The notes: a model not told the origin generated them from the sequence alone. Numbered from the stretch's first letter, positions 43,901 to 52,049 are shown. The stretch is DNA of 64,000 nucleotides from Ulvibacter antarcticus (GCF_003688405.1 NZ_REFC01000011.1:744001-808000), one strand, 5' to 3'. Made by a program: numbers and translations.

Positions 43901-44527
43901 ATGGCGCTAATTTTAAATTTTTTAGTAGGCTTTTTAGCAGCACTGATAGGTGTAATTCCGCCGGGATTGCTAAATATGTCGGCCGCGAAAATCAGCATGA
44001 AAGAAGGCCGCAAGGCCGCTGTTCTTTTCTCTATTGGTGTTTGTGTTACGGTTTTTATCCAAACGTATATCGCATTATTGTTCGCGAAATATTTGGATCA
44101 TCATCCCGAGATCGTTGATATTTTACAAAAGGTAGCACTCGGTATTTTTATATGTATTACGATCTATTTTTTCTTTATCGCGAAGGATACACGAAGGGAG
44201 ATTCCTGAAAACGGAAAACACTCGAAGACCAATCGTTTTTTCTACGGAATGCTCTTGGGAGCGTTAAATTTATTGCCATTTCCATATTGGGTATATATTA
44301 GTATCACCTTTGCAGGTTTTGGATGGTTTCAGTTTACGCAGCCTGAATTGTGGGCAGCGGTAATCGCCTCCGGATTGGGAACATTTGTAATGTTGATGCT
44401 GTATATTCAATTCTTCAAACGAAAAGAAGCTACTACAAAGATGAAGGTAAACATGAATTATATCATTGGCATTATCACAGCGACTATTTCGGTGATTACC
44501 TTTTTAAAAGTATTAAAAGAGATCTAA
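43901..44527 (+). CDS. LysE family exporter
   Basis: This 208-residue membrane protein has six hydrophobic helices and the LysE/RhtB-type N-terminus (FLVGFLAALIGVIPPGLLNM, with the conserved PPG and GR segments). The central loop is hydrophilic (KDTRREIPENGKHSK). Such proteins export amino acids or related metabolites; the substrate is unknown. It starts 33 bases after trmB, and its stop overlaps the next start by one base (TAATG). Confidence 0.88.
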   Translation: MALILNFLVGFLAALIGVIPPGLLNMSAAKISMKEGRKAAVLFSIGVCVTVFIQTYIALLFAKYLDHHPEIVDILQKVALGIFICITIYFFFIAKDTRREIPENGKHSKTNRFFYGMLLGALNLLPFPYWVYISITFAGFGWFQFTQPELWAAVIASGLGTFVMLMLYIQFFKRKEATTKMKVNMNYIIGIITATISVITFLKVLKEI

Positions 44528-44856
44528 TGAAAACTTCGGATGGGTTTTTTACACAGGTTCATGAAGTTGCAAAACTAATACCTTATGGAAGAGTGACCTC
44601 CTATGGTGCAATCGCCAGATATTTAGGTGCGGCAGGGAGTGCTCGTATGGTAGGTTGGGCAATGAATGCCTCTAGCAAAGATGGTGATGTTCCTGCGCAT
44701 AGAGTGGTAAACCGCATCGGTCTCTTAAGTGGTAAACATCATTTCGATGGCACAAATTTGATGCAACAGCTACTTGAAAGTGAAGGTGTGAAGGTGAAAG
44801 AGCATAAAGTTCAAAGTTTCGAGTCCTTGTTCTGGGATCCTACAAAGGAGCTTTAG
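44527..44856 (+). CDS. Alkyltransferase-like (ATL) DNA-binding protein
   Basis: This 109-residue protein is the DNA-binding domain of O6-alkylguanine-DNA alkyltransferases: YGRVTSYGAIARYLGAAGSA, then RMVGWAMNASSKDGDVPAHR and VVNRIGLLSGKHHF. The acceptor Cys of the PCHRV motif is replaced by Ala (PAHRV), so it cannot take up alkyl groups. Alkyltransferase-like proteins instead flip the damaged base and recruit nucleotide excision repair. The start at 44527 overlaps the LysE stop, and the frame open further upstream lies over LysE. Confidence 0.9.
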   Translation: MKTSDGFFTQVHEVAKLIPYGRVTSYGAIARYLGAAGSARMVGWAMNASSKDGDVPAHRVVNRIGLLSGKHHFDGTNLMQQLLESEGVKVKEHKVQSFESLFWDPTKEL

Positions 44857-44894
44857 AATTTTCAATACTAAGTGTTCAAGAAAGTTAAATATTT

Positions 44895-44918
44895 CCTCCC
44901 CTTATTTTTAAGGGGAGG
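44895..44918. repeat. Intergenic hairpin repeat CCTCCCCTT/AAGGGGAGG
   Basis: The perfect 9-bp stem (44895-44903 and 44910-44918) has a 6-base loop. It is followed by TGCCAAAGGCGGAGGGGTT, which itself contains GCC/GGC pairing. This wording resembles a short dispersed repeat that I recall in many flavobacterial spacers. No T-run follows, so it is not a standard terminator. Confidence 0.75.
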
Positions 44919-45031
44919 TGCCAAAGGCGGAGGGGTTATGATGATAAAAACATAAATTTTAGATCTTGATATCACTTATCACATCATAAATCAAATCAAT
45001 CCAACAGCTTTAAAATCCAAACAAATACTCT

Positions 45032-45039
45032 TATATTTG
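45032..45039 (+). promoter_or_regulatory. -7 box TATATTTG for the Fe-S assembly operon
   Basis: This is an exact TAnnTTTG match, 38 bases upstream of the mrp start. A 17-bp palindrome begins 3 bases after it, where transcription would start. Confidence 0.6.
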
Positions 45040-45042
45040 CAT

Positions 45043-45059
45043 TTTAGAATGATTCTAAA
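45043..45059. promoter_or_regulatory. 17-bp palindromic operator TTTAGAAT-G-ATTCTAAA
   Basis: The perfect 8-1-8 inverted repeat sits directly over the predicted transcription start of the Mrp/NifU/ferredoxin cluster. The size and AT-rich symmetry suit a Fur-family or Rrf2/IscR-type repressor dimer. Iron-dependent control is an inference from the target genes. Confidence 0.7.
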
Positions 45060-45077
45060 TATTGTAGTTTATATTAT

Positions 45078-46229
45078 ATGAAAATCAGTAAACAAGATAT
45101 TATAAAAGCATTGGAAACCATTACGGTTGCTGGGGAAGGAAAGAATATGGTTGAGAGTAGCGCCCTTGTCAATGTTGTTACATTTGCAGATGAAGTAATC
45201 GTGGATTTGAAGCTCAGCACTCCTGCCTTACATATTAAAAAACGGGCAGAAGCAGATGTGATAAAGGTGATACAGGAAAAAGTGAATGCCGATGCTAAGG
45301 TACAGGTAAACATCAAAGTAGAAGCACCGGAAAAACCACAAGGCGCTAATGCAAACGCAAATCTTATAAAAGGAAAACCCATTCCGGGAATTCAAAACAT
45401 TGTGGCTGTGGCATCCGGAAAAGGAGGGGTTGGTAAATCTACCGTAACGGCAAACCTGGCTGTGACCTTATCAAAAATGGGGTTTAAAGTTGGAATTTTA
45501 GATGCAGATATTTACGGGCCGTCGATTCCAATTATGTTTGATGTTGCCATGGAAAAACCATTGTCTATAACTGTGGATGGTAAAAGTAAAATGAAACCCA
45601 TTGAAAATTACGGAGTAAAAATACTTTCTATTGGCTTTTTCACCCAACCTGATCAAGCTGTGATTTGGAGAGGACCTATGGCTTCAAAAGCACTGAATCA
45701 ACTTATTTTTGATGCTGCTTGGGGAGAATTGGATTTTATGTTAATTGATCTTCCTCCTGGAACAGGTGATATCCATTTAAGTATTATGCAGTCGCTTCCT
45801 ATTACAGGAGCTGTGGTTGTGAGTACGCCTCAGACCGTTGCTTTGGCAGATGCCCGTAAGGGAGTAGCCATGTTTAAACAAGAAAATATCGATGTTCCGG
45901 TATTGGGTATCATTGAAAATATGTCTTATTTTACTCCGGAAGAATTGCCGGAAAACAAATATTATATCTTCGGAAAAGAAGGTGCTAAAAATCTTGCTGA
46001 AGATTTGGAAGTCCCATTTTTAGGCGAATTACCTTTAGTGCAAAGTATCCGTGAAGCAGGAGATGCCGGAAGACCGGCGGCACTGCAAACAGCATCACTA
46101 TTAGAGGAAGCTTTCGAGTCTATTACAAGAAATGTAGTAGAACAGACCGTGAGAAGAAATGAATCATTACCCCCTACCGAAGCTATTAAAATTACCACTA
46201 TGGCGGGATGTAGTGCAGTAAAAAAATAA
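45078..46229 (+). CDS. Mrp/ApbC-type Fe-S cluster carrier ATPase
   Basis: This 383-residue protein has an N-terminal MIP18/DUF59-type domain (residues 1-95). A P-loop ATPase of the Mrp/NBP35 group follows: VASGKGGVGKSTVTANLAVT near residue 112, GILDADIYGPSIP, and LIDLPPGTGDIHLS. A short tail ends TTMAGCSAVKK. Such proteins bind and deliver Fe-S clusters to target apoproteins. The gene leads a cluster with NifU-like, ferredoxin reductase and ferredoxin genes and sits behind a palindromic operator. The tail lacks the usual CxxC, leaving a single Cys. Confidence 0.93.
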   Translation: MKISKQDIIKALETITVAGEGKNMVESSALVNVVTFADEVIVDLKLSTPALHIKKRAEADVIKVIQEKVNADAKVQVNIKVEAPEKPQGANANANLIKGKPIPGIQNIVAVASGKGGVGKSTVTANLAVTLSKMGFKVGILDADIYGPSIPIMFDVAMEKPLSITVDGKSKMKPIENYGVKILSIGFFTQPDQAVIWRGPMASKALNQLIFDAAWGELDFMLIDLPPGTGDIHLSIMQSLPITGAVVVSTPQTVALADARKGVAMFKQENIDVPVLGIIENMSYFTPEELPENKYYIFGKEGAKNLAEDLEVPFLGELPLVQSIREAGDAGRPAALQTASLLEEAFESITRNVVEQTVRRNESLPPTEAIKITTMAGCSAVKK

Positions 46230-46230
46230 T

Positions 46231-46476
46231 ATGACAACACAGGATAAAGAATTAACAGCAAAAGTAGAGGCAGCTCTCGATGAGATTAGACCTTTCCTTC
46301 AAAGTGATGGAGGTGATATTTCATTGCTCTCTATAGACAATGGAAAAATTGTAAAAGTACAGTTACAAGGAGCCTGTGTTGGATGTACGGTGAACCAGAT
46401 GACTCTAAAAAGCGGTGTGGAAATGACGATTAAAAAACATGCTCCACAAATAGAAAGCGTAATAAATATAGAATAA
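46231..46476 (+). CDS. NifU-like C-terminal domain Fe-S scaffold
   Basis: This 81-residue protein matches the NifU C-terminal domain. LDEIRPFLQSDGGDISLLSI is followed by VQLQGACVGCTVNQMTLKSG, which carries the CxxC that binds a labile Fe-S cluster. It starts 1 base after the Mrp-type stop, so the two are co-translated. The length is normal for the stand-alone form. Confidence 0.95.
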   Translation: MTTQDKELTAKVEAALDEIRPFLQSDGGDISLLSIDNGKIVKVQLQGACVGCTVNQMTLKSGVEMTIKKHAPQIESVINIE

Positions 46477-46550
46477 ATGATTGAAATAATTTTCCAATCT
46501 TAAAAGTCATTTTATTTTTACCGCAAGTAAAATTTAGCAGATAGTTTTAT

Positions 46551-47603
46551 ATGATTAAAACAGACATACTTATAATTGGCGCGGGACCTACGGGTCTTTT
46601 TACTGTTTTTGAAGCAGGCTTATTAAAATTAAAATGTCATTTAATTGATGCTTTGCCACAAGCTGGCGGCCAATGCTCAGAAATATATCCCAAAAAACCC
46701 ATTTACGATATTCCTGCTTTCCCTGAAATTCTTGCAGGTGACTTAGTGGATAACCTTATGAAACAAATTGCCCCGTTTCAACCTGGATTTACCTTAGGAG
46801 AACGGGCAGAAACGATAGAGAAATTAGATGATGGGACATTTATTGTGACCACCTCTAAAGGAACAAAACACCATGCGCCTATAGTTGCAATCGCTGGAGG
46901 ACTAGGTAGTTTTGAACCTCGAAAACCACCGATTCCTAAAATAGCAAATTATGAGGATAAAGGGGTAGAGTACATTATTCGTGATCCAGAGTTGTATCGA
47001 AATAAACGGGTTATAATTTCCGGAGGCGGTGATTCTGCGCTGGATTGGAGTATCTTCCTGGCAGATGTAGCAGAAAGTGTCGTACTCATTCACAGGCGTA
47101 ACGAATTTCGGGGTGCCTTAGATAGCGTAGAGAAAGTTCAAGAGCTGAAAGATATTGGTAAAATAGAATTAATTACACCTGCCGAAGTAATAGAAATTAT
47201 TGGAAAGGAAAAGGTACAAGCTGTGACTATTAAGCGGGGAGAAGATGAATTCGACAGAGCCTGTGATCATTTTATTCCGTTGTTTGGACTGGCACCTAAA
47301 TTAGGACCTATAGCCGACTGGGGGTTAGAAATTGAAAAAAACGCCATTAAAGTTGATAATTCTTTGGATTATATGACCAATATTCCAGGCATTTATGCGA
47401 TTGGAGATGTAAATACCTATCCGGGAAAATTAAAACTTATCCTCTGTGGTTTTCATGAAGCTACATTGATGTGTCAGAGTGCTTTTCAACGTATTTACCC
47501 AGAGAAACGATACGTTATGAAATATACCACCGTAGGAGGTGTTGAAGGATTTGACGGGACTAAAAAAGAAGCGCCAAAAGCTGTAATAAAAAGTATAACT
47601 TAA
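46551..47603 (+). CDS. Ferredoxin-NADP+ reductase (thioredoxin reductase-like)
   Basis: This 350-residue flavoprotein has the FAD-binding motif IIGAGPTGLFTVFEAGLL at the N-terminus. LPQAGGQCSEIYPKKPIYDI near residue 40 matches the FNR type, and GGGDSALDWSIFLADVAESV near 163 is the NADPH-binding loop. It lacks the CxxC redox pair of thioredoxin reductases, as expected for YumC-type ferredoxin reductases. The ferredoxin gene 140 bases downstream is the obvious partner. It could supply electrons for Fe-S assembly or for Rieske oxygenases such as the one at 53-54 kb. Confidence 0.9.
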   Translation: MIKTDILIIGAGPTGLFTVFEAGLLKLKCHLIDALPQAGGQCSEIYPKKPIYDIPAFPEILAGDLVDNLMKQIAPFQPGFTLGERAETIEKLDDGTFIVTTSKGTKHHAPIVAIAGGLGSFEPRKPPIPKIANYEDKGVEYIIRDPELYRNKRVIISGGGDSALDWSIFLADVAESVVLIHRRNEFRGALDSVEKVQELKDIGKIELITPAEVIEIIGKEKVQAVTIKRGEDEFDRACDHFIPLFGLAPKLGPIADWGLEIEKNAIKVDNSLDYMTNIPGIYAIGDVNTYPGKLKLILCGFHEATLMCQSAFQRIYPEKRYVMKYTTVGGVEGFDGTKKEAPKAVIKSIT

Positions 47604-47700
47604 TCGCGTGAGGGATTGAGCGGTATGTTTGAGCTCTTCTCTGTGCCAACGGCAAAAGAGAAAGCGAGTAGTGAAAGCCCGACCCGTAGAAGCATTTTAT
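47604..47700 (+). other. Structured intergenic element GCGTGAGGGATTG...AAAGCCCGACCC
   Basis: The spacer between the reductase and ferredoxin genes starts with GCGTGAGGGATTGAGCGG and ends with GAAAGCCCGACCCGTAGAAG. The middle folds into a hairpin at 47634-47668 (CTC-TTCTCT, GCC/GGC, AGAGAA, GAG). I recall the same boundary wording with variable interiors in spacers of many Bacteroidetes genomes. It may be a dispersed repeat or an RNA motif; I do not know its accepted name. Confidence 0.6.
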
Positions 47701-47744
47701 TAAAGTGAGTAATGACGATTAAGGGGCACGCCCAAATTATTAGT

Positions 47745-48074
47745 ATGACTGATATTAAAATTACAATTATTGACCGTGAAGGAGTTGCTCATGCCATTGA
47801 TGCACCTACCGATATGAATATGAACCTGATGGAGATTGTACGTTCGTACGAACTCGCGCCGGAAGGTACCATTGGGATTTGCGGGGGTATGGCGATGTGT
47901 GCTTCTTGTCAATGTTACGTTGAAAGTGATCATCAATTACCGGAAGTAACCGACGATGAGGACGCTATGCTAGCTGAAGCATTTAATGTCAAAGACAATA
48001 GTCGTTTGGGTTGCCAGATCCAGATGAGGCCGGAAATGGACGGTTTGATTGTCGAACTAGCACCAGAGGCCTAA
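47745..48074 (+). CDS. [2Fe-2S] ferredoxin (ISC/adrenodoxin type)
   Basis: This 109-residue ferredoxin has the ligand pattern GICGGMAMCASCQCYVESDH near residue 47, giving the CX5CX2C arrangement. The fourth Cys is in SRLGCQIQMRPEMDG near residue 88. EVTDDEDAMLAEAFNVKDNS between them is typical of ISC ferredoxins, which pass electrons for Fe-S cluster synthesis. The ATG at 47745 (MTDIKITIIDREG) is preferred over an in-frame start at 47712. It closes the Fe-S gene cluster. Confidence 0.94.
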   Translation: MTDIKITIIDREGVAHAIDAPTDMNMNLMEIVRSYELAPEGTIGICGGMAMCASCQCYVESDHQLPEVTDDEDAMLAEAFNVKDNSRLGCQIQMRPEMDGLIVELAPEA

Positions 48075-48088
48075 AATTTTTCATTCAA

Positions 48089-48102
48089 TTTTGTAGGAAT
48101 TT
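48089..48102 (+). promoter_or_regulatory. Shared spacer motif TTTTGTAGGAATTT
   Basis: This 14-mer lies 36 bases before the start at 48139. The same 14-mer occurs inverted at 49892-49905, before the TPR membrane protein gene. A shorter version (TTTGTAGGAA) lies at 16086-16095. It may be a common regulator site. Confidence 0.45.
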
Positions 48103-48138
48103 TTCACTATCTTGAATCAATAACATAAATCTTTTGCT

Positions 48139-49839
48139 ATGAGATATGTATTGATATTCTTTCTTTTCTCGACTTTTTTAAATGCTCAGGAGTTCTATCT
48201 ACTTAACGGTGAGAATGAAATTTACACCTATGAGTATAGTACGGGAACCACCCAATTTGTTATCGCAGTCAATGTCCCTAGCTCATTACTTTTAACCGAT
48301 ATAGCGTATGCAGATGAAGACCATTTTTATGGAATTGATGCCAACGGAACAATTATTAACATCGATTTAGCAACAGGGGAATATGATACTGTTTATCAAT
48401 GGCCCGGCGATTTATTTACAAATGGATTAGTGTATAATAATAATCACTTAACTTTTATCAATGCAGCTTTGAATGAATTGGTAGAATACGATATAAATGC
48501 GAATACCATTTCTCAAAAGCCTATAGGAACGGGTAATTCGGGAGATATTACTTATTATAAGGGTAATTTGTTATTTCAAGGTACCAATGTTGAAGATGTG
48601 CTTGCCTATGATGGAAATGTTGTAAAAAGTGTGGCTTGTGCAGATTCTATCGGATTGTGGGGAATGGCAAATTTTTCAACAAGCTGCGGTACTAATCTAT
48701 TATTGGCTTTTGGCTCTGGTGGCAAAGTATGGGAATACGATATAGAAGGTCAGACTTATAGTCTAATTGATGATGTGTATTCAGCCGTTGGCGGAATTAA
48801 TGGAGCCACTACGATCAATGAGCAATTTGCTTATGATTGTAACTTGGTTGCCCTTGAAGAAGTGTATTGTAAATTTCTTCGGGATGATTACGTCTTTGTT
48901 TGTGAGTATAATAACAATACGGAAATAAATAGTATTGGATATGTAGATACAGGCTATAACCACTATCCTTTAATCGAAATGGACCTTTCGGGAACTATCA
49001 TTTTAGATATAGCTTTCTCTTCGGAAGGCTTGCTGTATGGAATCACTGACGGGCAGGAAATTATTCAAATTTTTGGTGATAGCACCACCGAAACTATTGC
49101 TCCCGTTGGCGGCATTGAAGGGTATAACGGACTTGTTGGAAATGCTTCAAACCAATTCCTGCTTATTGGAAGTACAGAGAATAAGGTGCTTACATTCGAT
49201 CTAGCGACTAATTCGATTATTTCAGAATTTGAGATACCTGAAGGTTCTCCCGGTGACGCAACTTTTTTTAAAGGAAATCTACTGTATCAAGGTATGTTAA
49301 ATGACTTTTATGCTTATGATGGTACAGACTCACAAACCGTTTTCTGTAACGATATTACACCATTTCGGGCGATTTCAAATCGTTTTGTAAATTGTCAATC
49401 GAACGATGTTATAGCAATTACAGATGACGGAGTATTATACCGATATCAGGTACAGGGAACTCCGGGATTGTTTTTCGAAAGAAATATTGCTTCTCAGGCT
49501 GATGTGATTTATGGAGCGGCAAACAGACTTGAGTATATGGCGTCTGTATGTACGCTTGTACCTTTGGATTATATAAATTGTGATTTGGGAGTTTCTGAAG
49601 CAACTTACTTAGAAATTGACCTGTATCCCAATCCGGCTAACAACGTTTTATATATAAATACACACAATTTTAGTGAGGTGCTTTTCTATTCTATGTATAG
49701 TATTGATGGAAAGCTATTGGCAAATGGAATTGTTGAGAACGAGTTGAGTATTCGGCAATTGGTTTCCGGGGTTTATTTTCTGAAACTTTACAACATCGAT
49801 AAAACCGTATCGGCTATTAAGAGATTTATTAAGAACTGA
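48139..49839 (+). CDS. T9SS-secreted protein with internal duplication (propeller-like)
   Basis: This 566-residue protein has a signal peptide (MRYVLIFFLFSTFLNAQ), two related halves and a T9SS sorting domain (YPNPANNVLYIN to KRFIKN). The halves align by eye: TGNSGDITYYKGNLLFQGTN matches EGSPGDATFFKGNLLYQGML. AYDCNLVALEEVYCKF at the end of the first half matches SVCTLVPLDYINCDL at the end of the second. Repeated LDIAFSSEGLLYGI / TDIAYADEDHFYGI wording suggests beta-propeller blades. Each half keeps the same four Cys positions, probably disulfides. The ligand and function are unknown. Confidence 0.85.
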   Translation: MRYVLIFFLFSTFLNAQEFYLLNGENEIYTYEYSTGTTQFVIAVNVPSSLLLTDIAYADEDHFYGIDANGTIINIDLATGEYDTVYQWPGDLFTNGLVYNNNHLTFINAALNELVEYDINANTISQKPIGTGNSGDITYYKGNLLFQGTNVEDVLAYDGNVVKSVACADSIGLWGMANFSTSCGTNLLLAFGSGGKVWEYDIEGQTYSLIDDVYSAVGGINGATTINEQFAYDCNLVALEEVYCKFLRDDYVFVCEYNNNTEINSIGYVDTGYNHYPLIEMDLSGTIILDIAFSSEGLLYGITDGQEIIQIFGDSTTETIAPVGGIEGYNGLVGNASNQFLLIGSTENKVLTFDLATNSIISEFEIPEGSPGDATFFKGNLLYQGMLNDFYAYDGTDSQTVFCNDITPFRAISNRFVNCQSNDVIAITDDGVLYRYQVQGTPGLFFERNIASQADVIYGAANRLEYMASVCTLVPLDYINCDLGVSEATYLEIDLYPNPANNVLYINTHNFSEVLFYSMYSIDGKLLANGIVENELSIRQLVSGVYFLKLYNIDKTVSAIKRFIKN

Positions 49840-49891
49840 TTTTAAGCACGATGAGGTAGTTGAAGAGACCATCATATTAGAAAAACGTTGT

Positions 49892-49905
49892 AAATTCCTA
49901 CAAAA
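49892..49905 (-). promoter_or_regulatory. Inverted copy of the shared spacer motif
   Basis: AAATTCCTACAAAA on the plus strand is the exact complement of TTTTGTAGGAATTT at 48089. It lies 31 bases before the TPR membrane protein start. Confidence 0.45.
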
Positions 49906-49936
49906 GCTGTATATTTATACGGTCCTAAGAATTTTT

Positions 49937-51082
49937 ATGTCTCCGCAAATCAAATGTTTACTTATATTCTCGCTGTTTTTCTTCGGAAATGTAACGGCTC
50001 AGGATAAGCAAATTGATAGTCTAAAAGTACTTCTCAGCGCAGAAATAACCACCGCAAAGAAAATAAACTTACTTGCCGATATTGGCGAAGCCTATTTCGA
50101 TGGTCAAATTCAGCATGATAGCGCTTATTTCTATACTGAACAATCGTATAATCTTGCTAAAGACATGAGACACGAAGCAAGTGAAGGAAGAGCTTTATTT
50201 AATTTAGGATTAATTAATACCTCCTTAGGTCAGTTTGATGCTGCTCTTGGGAATTATAAACGGACAAGGGATTTGGTTTTAAAATTAAATTCTACGCGAA
50301 ATTTAAGTGTCATTTACAGCAATATTGGAGGTCTTTATCTCGATATGGAAGATATGGAGGAGGCCAGATCGAATTATTTGAAGGCCATAGACATATCCGT
50401 ACAGGATGGTGATAGCATAGGGCTTGCGATCGATTATATAAATTTGGGAGAGACTGAGTTTAAATCCGGGAATATTACAATGGCCAAAGAACATCTTGAA
50501 TATTCTCTAGAGCTATCTAAACTGCTTCAAATTGAGTTTGCATCCTTACATCTTAATTATGCTAATGTTTTGTTGGCTTTCGATAAAAAAGATGAAGCTG
50601 AAACGCAGGCGCAACTTGCCTTAAAACTTTCAAAAGAAGAAGAAGATTTAAATGCCGAAAGTGATGCACATTATTTACTGTCCGATATTTACAGAACTAG
50701 TGGCGATTTCGAAAAAGCGCTGTTTCATTTTGAGAATCATGCAGCTATTAGTGATCGCTTAAATACTGCCAAAGAAATGAGCAAGGTCGAAATTCTACAA
50801 TTAAAGGCCGAACTTAGTAAAAATAAAGACCAACTGAGTCTTATCTCCCAACGCGCCAAATTGATGAAAACGATTTATATTTTAGTAGCGCTAGGAGTGA
50901 TTTTGATTACAGTATTACTATTTCGACAATTAAAAATTGTGAGAATGACTAATCAAATCCATGAGGTCCAGAAAAGACTGGTAAAAGGGGAGTTAGACAA
51001 TCGGGAATTGAATAAACAAAATAGAAATGCATCTGCCTATGATGCTGCAGTTTCTCAAGATTTAGAATTGCAAAAAAAATAA
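49937..51082 (+). CDS. TPR sensor-like membrane protein without an output domain
   Basis: This 381-residue protein has a signal peptide and about six TPR-like helical repeats (ALFNLGLINTSLGQFDAALG, SVIYSNIGGLYLDMEDMEEA and others, residues 20-285). A transmembrane helix follows near 308-325 (TIYILVALGVILITVLLF), then a short coiled coil. In Bacteroidetes this layout normally continues into a histidine kinase or LuxR-type HTH domain, but here the chain stops about 55 residues after the membrane. No frameshifted continuation is visible in the 5 bases before the convergent gene. It may act through a partner. Confidence 0.82.
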   Translation: MSPQIKCLLIFSLFFFGNVTAQDKQIDSLKVLLSAEITTAKKINLLADIGEAYFDGQIQHDSAYFYTEQSYNLAKDMRHEASEGRALFNLGLINTSLGQFDAALGNYKRTRDLVLKLNSTRNLSVIYSNIGGLYLDMEDMEEARSNYLKAIDISVQDGDSIGLAIDYINLGETEFKSGNITMAKEHLEYSLELSKLLQIEFASLHLNYANVLLAFDKKDEAETQAQLALKLSKEEEDLNAESDAHYLLSDIYRTSGDFEKALFHFENHAAISDRLNTAKEMSKVEILQLKAELSKNKDQLSLISQRAKLMKTIYILVALGVILITVLLFRQLKIVRMTNQIHEVQKRLVKGELDNRELNKQNRNASAYDAAVSQDLELQKK

Positions 51083-51087
51083 TGTAC

Positions 51088-51984
51088 TTATTCCGTTTTA
51101 TAATTTACTAATTTTTGAGGTCCTTCAAGTAGAACCCTTATAACTTTTAAAGTGCCGTCTTCACTGGTAGCAATTTGCCATTTGATCAAAGAAATTGCGC
51201 CGTTTTCTATTTCTAAACCAGTAATACTTCTTGGATGTACACAGCTTCCATCGTTAAAGTATGCAATCTCGCCAGGTTCCGGGAAACGAGGTCTGTGTGT
51301 ATGTCCGGTAATGGTAAATATATTCTTATTATTAATAATCCATTTTTTAGTTCTTCTTTCAACCTTGATCAATTCGGTATAATTCCTTGCGGGACTTGTA
51401 GGGTCACTTATGCCAAAAACCTGAAGCTGCCTCCAGAGTGCACGTACCATAAAACGATTAAACTTCCAACCTTTATAATTCATCCAATCGGCTTGATGGC
51501 CATGCATAAAAAATAATTCTTGTTTGGATTCTTCATGTTCGAGAACCAAACCTTCTGTAAAGGTTATCCCAGGAAATAAGGGTTCATCTTGTCCTGTTAC
51601 TTTGTTGAAATAGCTATATAGGTTTTTCTCAACAAAGCGCTGGTTTCTATATACCATATCGTGATTACCCACCACACGATATAAGCGATTTTCATTAAAA
51701 AAAAGGCGCATGAGGTCAAACACATTTTTGTGAGCTTCGAAGATAGATTTGAATGTGAGGTTTTCCCAAAGTTCGTCACCATCACCTATTTCACAATAGG
51801 TAAATCCATCGATAAAATAATGTCGAAGGGCATGATAATAAATATTTCTGTTGTTGGCGAAATCATCTGCAAAGCTATTATCCCCTCGATGACAATCACT
51901 GAAAATAATAAATTTGGAAGCATCGTTAAATGAAATGCGTCGCGCAGTTTCATATGCCCGACTTATCCTTTTTTGTGAAGACAT
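51088..51984 (-). CDS. Calcineurin-like metallophosphoesterase
   Basis: This 298-residue protein has the metal-binding set in order: FIIFSDCHRGDNS (D-x-H), CEIGDGDELWEN (GDxxD), VVGNHDMVY (GNHD), MHGHQADWM and ITGHTHRPRFPEPG. The arrangement resembles YbbF/LpxH-like enzymes, but the substrate is unclear. The ATG at 51984 (MSSQKRISRAYETARR) is preferred over a GTG 48 bases upstream. It ends 6 bases from the TPR gene, convergently. A terminator separates it from glutaryl-CoA dehydrogenase upstream. Confidence 0.9.
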   Translation of the reverse strand: MSSQKRISRAYETARRISFNDASKFIIFSDCHRGDNSFADDFANNRNIYYHALRHYFIDGFTYCEIGDGDELWENLTFKSIFEAHKNVFDLMRLFFNENRLYRVVGNHDMVYRNQRFVEKNLYSYFNKVTGQDEPLFPGITFTEGLVLEHEESKQELFFMHGHQADWMNYKGWKFNRFMVRALWRQLQVFGISDPTSPARNYTELIKVERRTKKWIINNKNIFTITGHTHRPRFPEPGEIAYFNDGSCVHPRSITGLEIENGAISLIKWQIATSEDGTLKVIRVLLEGPQKLVNYKTE

Positions 51985-52049
51985 AGGTTTTCTTTGTTTA
52001 AAGATACAATTTGACCCAATAATGCCAAACACCTTCCGAAGTTTAAGAA

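Noticed and set aside
44350-44526. Longer frame upstream of the alkyltransferase-like gene
   Set aside because: It lies inside the LysE coding sequence and encodes nothing family-like.
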